The notes beneath the pieces were generated by a model. It had not been told where the DNA came from. It saw nothing but the letters and a program-made list of their open reading frames with translations, and did no database searches. Positions 59,515 through 64,000 of a stretch of 64,000 nucleotides of DNA are shown here, one piece after another. Numbering within the stretch: the first letter of the stretch is position 1; each line of letters starts with the position of its first letter. A program made the position numbers and the translations under genes. The DNA is taken from positions 2,046,001 through 2,110,000 of the forward strand of contig NZ_CP082301.1 in NCBI RefSeq assembly GCF_019880305.1, in the 5' to 3' direction. This stretch comes from Streptomyces decoyicus. Its GTDB lineage: Bacteria > Actinomycetota > Actinomycetes > Streptomycetales > Streptomycetaceae.

Positions 59515-61145
59515 CCGGGTCGAGCACGACGAGCAGCGACGGGCTCCAGTTCACCCATCCCTACCTCGCCGTGGTGCTCGGCGGCGGCTTCACGGGCATG
59601 CTCGCCGCCGCGACACTGTCCGAACACGCCGACGTCATCGTCGTCGAGCGGGAACGGCTGCCGCGGACCCCCGCCCGCCCCACGGACCTCCCGCAGGCGC
59701 GGCACGCCCATCTGCTGACGGCGGGCGGCGCCCGGCTGGTCGATGCCCTGCTGCCCGGGAGCGTCGACCGCTGGCTGGCCGAGGGCGCCCGCCGGGTGCC
59801 GCAACCGGCGGAGCCCACCGGCCGTTCCTCGAAGGGCTGGTCAGGGCGACGGGCACGCGCGGAGTGTCTGATCGCCTGCTCCCGCGATCTGCTCGACCGG
59901 GTCATCCGCCGGCAGGTACCGGACCTTCCCGGGGTGAGTGTCCTCGACGGAACCGAAGCGGCCGAGCTGACCGGGACCGCGGAACACATCACCGGGGTGC
60001 GCGTCCGCGACACCACCACCGGCGCCGCCTACCGTCTGGATGCCGACCTCGTCGTCGACGCCACCGGGCGGCACTCCACCACCCAGGACCGGCTGGCCGC
60101 ACTGGGACTGCCCACCGTGCACGAAGACGTCTCGGACTCCGGGATCGTCTCGGCGACCCGTATCTTCCGTGCCCCGTTCGGCATGGACGTCCCGGTACTC
60201 ACCACCCGTTCGGCGTTCACCGGTCCGGTTCCCGGCCCCTTCGCGGCGCGGCGCCCGGTCCCCGGGAAGACGGCGACGCTGGTCCCGATCGAGGGCGGAC
60301 GCTGGCTGGTCACGCTCACCGGCGCCGGGGACGACCGGCCCTCCGAACACGCGGGCCGGTTCGTGCCGTTCGCCCGTCGCACGGGCAACGCCGTCATCGG
60401 CGACCTCGTCACCGACGCCGAGCCGCTGAGCGAGGTACGGCTGTCCCGCGACACGACCAGCCGGTGTCGGCGCTATGAGCAACTGCCGTCCTGGCCTACG
60501 GGATTCGTCGTCCTCGGCGGTGCCGTCGCCTCGCTCGCCCCCGATTGCGGTCAGGGCCTGTCCCTCGCCGCCCATGGTGCCGCCGCGCTGCGCGGGGCGC
60601 TGCGGCGGCACGGGTTGGAGGATCCGGCCCTCGCCCGCAAGGTGCAGCAGGCCATCGGGCGCCTCGTGCAGGAACCGTGGTCGCTGGCCGCCGGCACGGG
60701 GCTCCACTCCCCCACCGCGGGCCGGCCCGTCGTCAGCCGCGGCTACCTCGACGTGGTGACGCCCTCCGCTCCGAAAGCCCCGGCCCTGCGGCTCTCCGCG
60801 GCGCTCGGCCGGCTCCGGGGTACGGCCCGGCTCCGCCCGGCGGCAAGTGGCACACCGGGCGGACCGGCCGCGCCGGAGACGGCCCCGGCACCTGTGCCGG
60901 CCACGACCGGTACGTCGTCGGCCGCCGGTCCGCGCTCCCCGGCAGCGACCGGTGCCGCCGCCCTCCCGGCGACACCTGCCGCCACGCTCTCGGCCGCGCC
61001 GCCCGTTCCGGGACAGCCCTCGGCCCCGCCCCCGCGCACCGGCTCCGAACCCACCCCCCGGCGCCTCCCGCGCCCCCTCGGCTTCGGCCCGACGGCACTG
61101 CGTCGCATCGGCGGGACCGGCAGGCGGAAACCGGCCGACGACTGA
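59511..61145 (+). CDS. FAD-dependent oxidoreductase (geranylgeranyl-reductase/halogenase-like fold)
   Basis: A 544-residue flavoprotein. The FAD fold is at the N-terminus (YLAVVLGGGFTGMLAAATLS), with PQARHAHLLTAGGARLVDALLPG, VVDATGRHSTTQDRLAALG and a C-terminal flavin motif GFVVLGGAVASLAPDCGQGLSLAAHG where GD is replaced by GG. The domain ends near residue 415. The last 130 residues are low-complexity Pro/Ala/Thr, unusual for an enzyme. ATG 59511 overlaps the stop of the upstream small ORF. The substrate is unknown; relatives act on isoprenoids or aromatic compounds. Confidence 0.85.
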   Translation: MTGSSTTSSDGLQFTHPYLAVVLGGGFTGMLAAATLSEHADVIVVERERLPRTPARPTDLPQARHAHLLTAGGARLVDALLPGSVDRWLAEGARRVPQPAEPTGRSSKGWSGRRARAECLIACSRDLLDRVIRRQVPDLPGVSVLDGTEAAELTGTAEHITGVRVRDTTTGAAYRLDADLVVDATGRHSTTQDRLAALGLPTVHEDVSDSGIVSATRIFRAPFGMDVPVLTTRSAFTGPVPGPFAARRPVPGKTATLVPIEGGRWLVTLTGAGDDRPSEHAGRFVPFARRTGNAVIGDLVTDAEPLSEVRLSRDTTSRCRRYEQLPSWPTGFVVLGGAVASLAPDCGQGLSLAAHGAAALRGALRRHGLEDPALARKVQQAIGRLVQEPWSLAAGTGLHSPTAGRPVVSRGYLDVVTPSAPKAPALRLSAALGRLRGTARLRPAASGTPGGPAAPETAPAPVPATTGTSSAAGPRSPAATGAAALPATPAATLSAAPPVPGQPSAPPPRTGSEPTPRRLPRPLGFGPTALRRIGGTGRRKPADD

Positions 61146-61275
61146 GGTCACGGCCGCCGGCCCCGGCCCCCGTCCCAGGTGAAATTCGGTCGCCGGGCGG
61201 CCCGGCCTCGCTCACAGTGGTGGCGGGGCGGCCGCGTCGGCGGCGCCTGACTGCTGGTGCAGAACGGGGAATGGG

Positions 61276-62352
61276 ATGTCGACGCTGCGCGTCACGGTCG
61301 AGGAACTGACGGTTCATGAGCATCCGAATGCCGATGCGTTGGAACTCGCGCAGGTCGGTCTGTATCGCGCGGTGGTCGCCAGGGGCGTCTACCGCACCGG
61401 CGACCTCGCCGTGTACATACCGGAACAGGCCGTCCTCCCCGAGGAGTTGGTGGCCGAACTGGGGCTGACGGGGAAGCTGGCCGGGTCCGCGGCCAACCGT
61501 GTCAAGGCGATCCGGCTGCGTGGCGAGCTGTCGCAGGGCATCGTCTGCCGCCCGAAGTCGCTGAACGACGAGGCTCTGGTGCGGGCGCACGCGGACGGCG
61601 CCGACCTCGCGGCGGAGCTGGGCGTCGTGAAGTGGGTGCCGCCGGTGCCGGTTTCGATGAGCGGGGAGGTCGAAGCGGCGCCCGGTCTTCTGCCGTGGAT
61701 CGATATCGAGAACCTGAAGCGGTATCCGGCGGCGTTCGCCGAGGGCGAGCCGGTGGCGGTCACGGAGAAGGTGCACGGCACTGCGTGCTGTCTGACCTTC
61801 GACGCCCGGGACGAGCACGTTCAGGTGACCTCCAAGGGGCTCGGTGCCCAGCGGCTCGCGCTGGTCGAGGACCCTAAGAACCTGTACTGGCGGGCGGTGC
61901 GCGGCCATGACGTTCCACAGGTCGCGGCGAAGATCGCCGGGGAGCTGGGGGCGTCGCGGATCGGTGTGTACGGCGAGGTGTACGGCGACGGCGTGCAGGA
62001 TCTCGGCTACGGCGCGGACAGCCGGCGCGGCGAGCCGGCGTACGCGGTGTTCGATATCGCCGTGGACATCGGCGGACAGCTGCGGTGGCTGGATCCGCAG
62101 GAGCTGACGGCGGTGCTGGACGGCCGGCTTCCGGTGGTGCCGACGCTGTACAGCGGCCCGTATGAGGCGGGGCTGGTGATGGAGCTGGCCGAGGGCCGCG
62201 AAACCCTGTCGGGGCGTGCGGTGCACCCCCGGGAGGGGGTGGTCGTCCGTCCGCTCCGGGACCGCTACAGCGCGGAGCTGGGCGGGCGGGCCATCGCCAA
62301 GGTGGTCAGCGGCGCGTATCTGACGCGCAAGGGCGGCACGGAGTACGAGTAG
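61276..62352 (+). CDS. ATP-dependent RNA ligase, Deinococcus DraRnl (Rnl5) type
   Basis: A 358-residue nucleotidyltransferase. An N-terminal OB-like domain (EHPNADALELAQVG to about residue 95) is followed by the ligase core: motif I EKVHGTACCL with the adenylated lysine at about 165, motif III VYGEVYGDGVQDLGYG, motif IV EGVVVRPL and motif V AKVVSGAYL. The N-terminal OB domain before the core is the arrangement of Deinococcus radiodurans RNA ligase, which seals 3'-OH/5'-phosphate nicks when the 3' side is RNA. No partner kinase or phosphatase gene is adjacent. A role in RNA repair is inference. Confidence 0.88.
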   Translation: MSTLRVTVEELTVHEHPNADALELAQVGLYRAVVARGVYRTGDLAVYIPEQAVLPEELVAELGLTGKLAGSAANRVKAIRLRGELSQGIVCRPKSLNDEALVRAHADGADLAAELGVVKWVPPVPVSMSGEVEAAPGLLPWIDIENLKRYPAAFAEGEPVAVTEKVHGTACCLTFDARDEHVQVTSKGLGAQRLALVEDPKNLYWRAVRGHDVPQVAAKIAGELGASRIGVYGEVYGDGVQDLGYGADSRRGEPAYAVFDIAVDIGGQLRWLDPQELTAVLDGRLPVVPTLYSGPYEAGLVMELAEGRETLSGRAVHPREGVVVRPLRDRYSAELGGRAIAKVVSGAYLTRKGGTEYE

Positions 62353-62358
62353 CCCGCC

Positions 62359-62395
62359 CCCGCACTGCGGCCCGTGGTGCGGCCCGCAGTGCGGG
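62359..62395. terminator. Terminator between RNA ligase and helicase-associated gene
   Basis: Perfect 12-bp arms CCCGCACTGCGG (62359-62370) and CCGCAGTGCGGG (62384-62395) with a 13-nt loop lie between the convergent genes. Confidence 0.85.
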
Positions 62396-62407
62396 CCGGT
62401 CACCGGG

Positions 62408-64000
62408 TCATCTCTCACCTGCCGTCTGAGCCTCCCGGGGTTCCGCCGGGAGCCCCAGGAGGCGGTGGGCGAGGTCCAGTGGTGCGTGGGGGTTGCGGGT
62501 GGGGGCGGGCACCTTGGCGCGGTGCGCGGGGAGGCGTTCGACGGTCGTGGTGCCGGTGTCGGATTCCAGGGCCGGGGCGTAGCCCGCAGCGCGCAGCGCG
62601 TCCAGGGTGGCGGCCGGCGGGCGGCTGCTGACCAGGACGGTCGGGGCGATGGCGCGCAGTCCGAGGTCGCGCAGGGCACGGTGCGCGGCAAGCTCTTCGA
62701 CCAGGGCTTCGTCGTCGGAGCGGATGCAGCAGGCGGCGGACAGGACGCGCATCCGGCCGTGGGAGCGGGCGGCGTCCTGGAGGAGGTAGCCGAGCGGCTG
62801 GGGCAGGGTGCCGGTCGCCGAGGCGCGGGTGAGGTCCTCGCGGAGGGTCTCGGCGCTGTGGCCGGCGTCCAGCGCGCGGCGTACGGAGCGGTGGGTGAAG
62901 CGCCAGGTCACGGCGTGGCCCTCGGATTCGCGGTCGGCCGCGGAGGCGAGCAGAGCGTCGAGCGCGGCGGCGGGGCGGCCGGGGACGACGGCGGTCAGAT
63001 CGGCCTGGAAGTGGGCCTGTTCGAGGAGCGGCGGGAGCAGATCGGCGAGCGGCTCGTCGAGGGAGCGCGGGTCGGCGAGCAGCGCCCGGCCGAGGGGGGT
63101 GAGGGTGCCGTGGGCGACCAGCCCCAGGCAGGTGGCTTCGTGGAGGGTGTGGGCGGCACGTTCCCCGGCCATCGGCTGGTGGGTGACGGCGAGGGGGCGG
63201 TGCCAGTCCGCTGCCCGGAGGAGGTCCTTCCACGGGGTGCCAGTGCCCGCCTCCGGCTCCGGGGGTTCCGTGAACGGCAGCGGCGGGAGGGGGGCTCCCG
63301 CGCCGAGGGAGACGGTGTCCAGGGCGGCGAGGAGGGCGTGCCGGAGGGCGGGTGCGTGCCGGTCGTGTCCGCGGACCAGGGCGGTCGGGGTCTCACCGAA
63401 CGGGGTGTGGGTGGGGATGTCCCACAGCCCTGACCAGGCGGCCAGGAGCGGGGCGAGGCGTGCGCCGGGCGGGCGGCCGAGCCAGTCGTCGTAGGCGCCG
63501 GTGGGCAGCGCGGTGATGCCGGACGGGCTGCGGGTCAGCGCGATCAGGTCGGCGGCGAGCGTGAGGTCGAGGAGGAGGCGGGTGTGCGGTTCGGTGGCGC
63601 CTGCCGCCTTGGCCAGCCGTTTGATCTCCCGTACGGCCAGCCCGCCCGACTTGCGCAGCGCGGCGGGCTGCGTCGCCAGGGCGGCCAGCAGGCGGTCGAC
63701 GGTGGCGGCGAGGGTGGCCGCGGCGGCCCGTGATTCGTCGTGCGGCGAGGTCGTCGGGGGGAGGGCGGCGGCAGGCGTCGCAGGGGCGGCGGTGTCGTCC
63801 GGGGCGGGCCGCGGGGCGTCCGCGAGGAACGGGCCGAGGTCGTGGGCGGCCAGGAGTTGCGGGGCGCGCGGCGGTACGACGACCGTGCCGTCCTCGGCCG
63901 GCGCGGCGAGTCCGTCGTCGTAGAGGTGGTGCAGCGCGGTTTCCGCGGCGGCGCGCGCGGGTCCGGGCGAGGTGGCTCCGAGGGCGCCGAAGACGTCCTC
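62408..64000 (-). CDS. Helicase-associated (XPB N-terminal-like) protein, 5' end outside window
   Basis: The frame is open from the window edge to the stop at 62408 and gives the C-terminal ~530 residues of a larger protein. The segment near the end (FTHRSVRRALDAGHSAETL, LPQPLGYLLQDAARSHGRM, ALRDLGLRAIAPTVLVSS) matches the helicase-associated C-terminal domain that in actinobacteria precedes or accompanies XPB-type DNA helicases. No helicase motif (Walker A or DEAH) lies in the visible part, so it is probably the stand-alone DNA-binding protein of that family. The frame lacks ATG or GTG over its last 800 bases of visible sequence, which is why only reading through to the edge is sensible. Confidence 0.8.
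   Translation of the reverse strand, partial: EDVFGALGATSPGPARAAAETALHHLYDDGLAAPAEDGTVVVPPRAPQLLAAHDLGPFLADAPRPAPDDTAAPATPAAALPPTTSPHDESRAAAATLAATVDRLLAALATQPAALRKSGGLAVREIKRLAKAAGATEPHTRLLLDLTLAADLIALTRSPSGITALPTGAYDDWLGRPPGARLAPLLAAWSGLWDIPTHTPFGETPTALVRGHDRHAPALRHALLAALDTVSLGAGAPLPPLPFTEPPEPEAGTGTPWKDLLRAADWHRPLAVTHQPMAGERAAHTLHEATCLGLVAHGTLTPLGRALLADPRSLDEPLADLLPPLLEQAHFQADLTAVVPGRPAAALDALLASAADRESEGHAVTWRFTHRSVRRALDAGHSAETLREDLTRASATGTLPQPLGYLLQDAARSHGRMRVLSAACCIRSDDEALVEELAAHRALRDLGLRAIAPTVLVSSRPPAATLDALRAAGYAPALESDTGTTTVERLPAHRAKVPAPTRNPHAPLDLAHRLLGLPAEPREAQTAGER

Overview
This window is core chromosome of a high-GC actinobacterium, almost certainly Streptomyces or a close relative. 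The evidence is codon use rich in G/C at third positions, many GTG and TTG starts, ATGA/GTGA-coupled operons, many leaderless-type promoters (a TANNNT box 6-7 nt before the start codon), actinobacterial signature genes (rbpA, whiA, opcA, mycothiol-type enzymes) and a gene order I recall from Streptomyces coelicolor (sufB, ctaA/ctaB, pentose-phosphate operon, gap-pgk-tpi, uvrC-rapZ-yvcK-whiA, uvrA, uvrB). The assignment rests on memory of the families, not on a search.

Layout. 1-2.1 kb: Fe-S cluster assembly (sufB, cut by the window edge, and its regulator). 2.2-8 kb: an ABC exporter with a tandem 92-bp duplication between its genes, and the heme A pathway (ctaA, ctaB). 8.3-16.7 kb: pentose phosphate pathway (tkt, tal, zwf, opcA, pgl) facing pgi. 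16.9-20.9 kb: rbpA, secG and glycolysis (tpiA, pgk, gap). 21.1-26.2 kb: the coupled operon uvrC-rapZ-yvcK-whiA. 26.9-31.5 kb: a kynureninase-like enzyme, a secreted C70-type cysteine protease with a membrane-anchored partner, an HTH protein and a Rieske lipoprotein. 31.5-36.1 kb: a sugar or polyol utilisation locus (transporter, dehydrogenase, LacI regulator with operator, PfkB kinase). 36.3-44.6 kb: uvrA, a TetR/FAD-monooxygenase pair, an MDMPI-family enzyme, an IS481-family insertion and a metallo-hydrolase. 44.7-51.1 kb: a tellurite/stress-type cluster (TerC, a TerD-pseudoATPase fusion, TerD) and uvrB. 51.7-56 kb: glycerophosphodiesterase, ogt, DUF1697, a PemK-like protein and a WGR/beta-propeller protein. 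56-64 kb: a kinase-like protein, IclR and quinone reductase genes, an FAD oxidoreductase with a coupled small ORF, a Deinococcus-type RNA ligase and a helicase-associated protein cut by the window end.

The most interesting signals are regulatory. Four genes (uvrC, uvrB, ogt and the WGR/beta-propeller gene) share the motif TTGTCRGTG (last base C at uvrC), then exactly 8 nt, then TANNNT. This is the actinobacterial LexA-independent DNA-damage promoter (RecA-NDp/PafBC type), so the WGR protein looks like an uncharacterised member of the DNA-damage response, and whiA, yvcK and rapZ may be co-induced with uvrC. A second signal is a 120-nt leader of terC with the architecture of the yybP-ykoY manganese riboswitch. 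Others are the two ATGA-chained 31-codon ORFs made by the 92-bp duplication, a repeat family that appears to have inserted into the ctaB coding sequence, and an IS481 copy whose transposase stop codon is supplied by the target CTAG.
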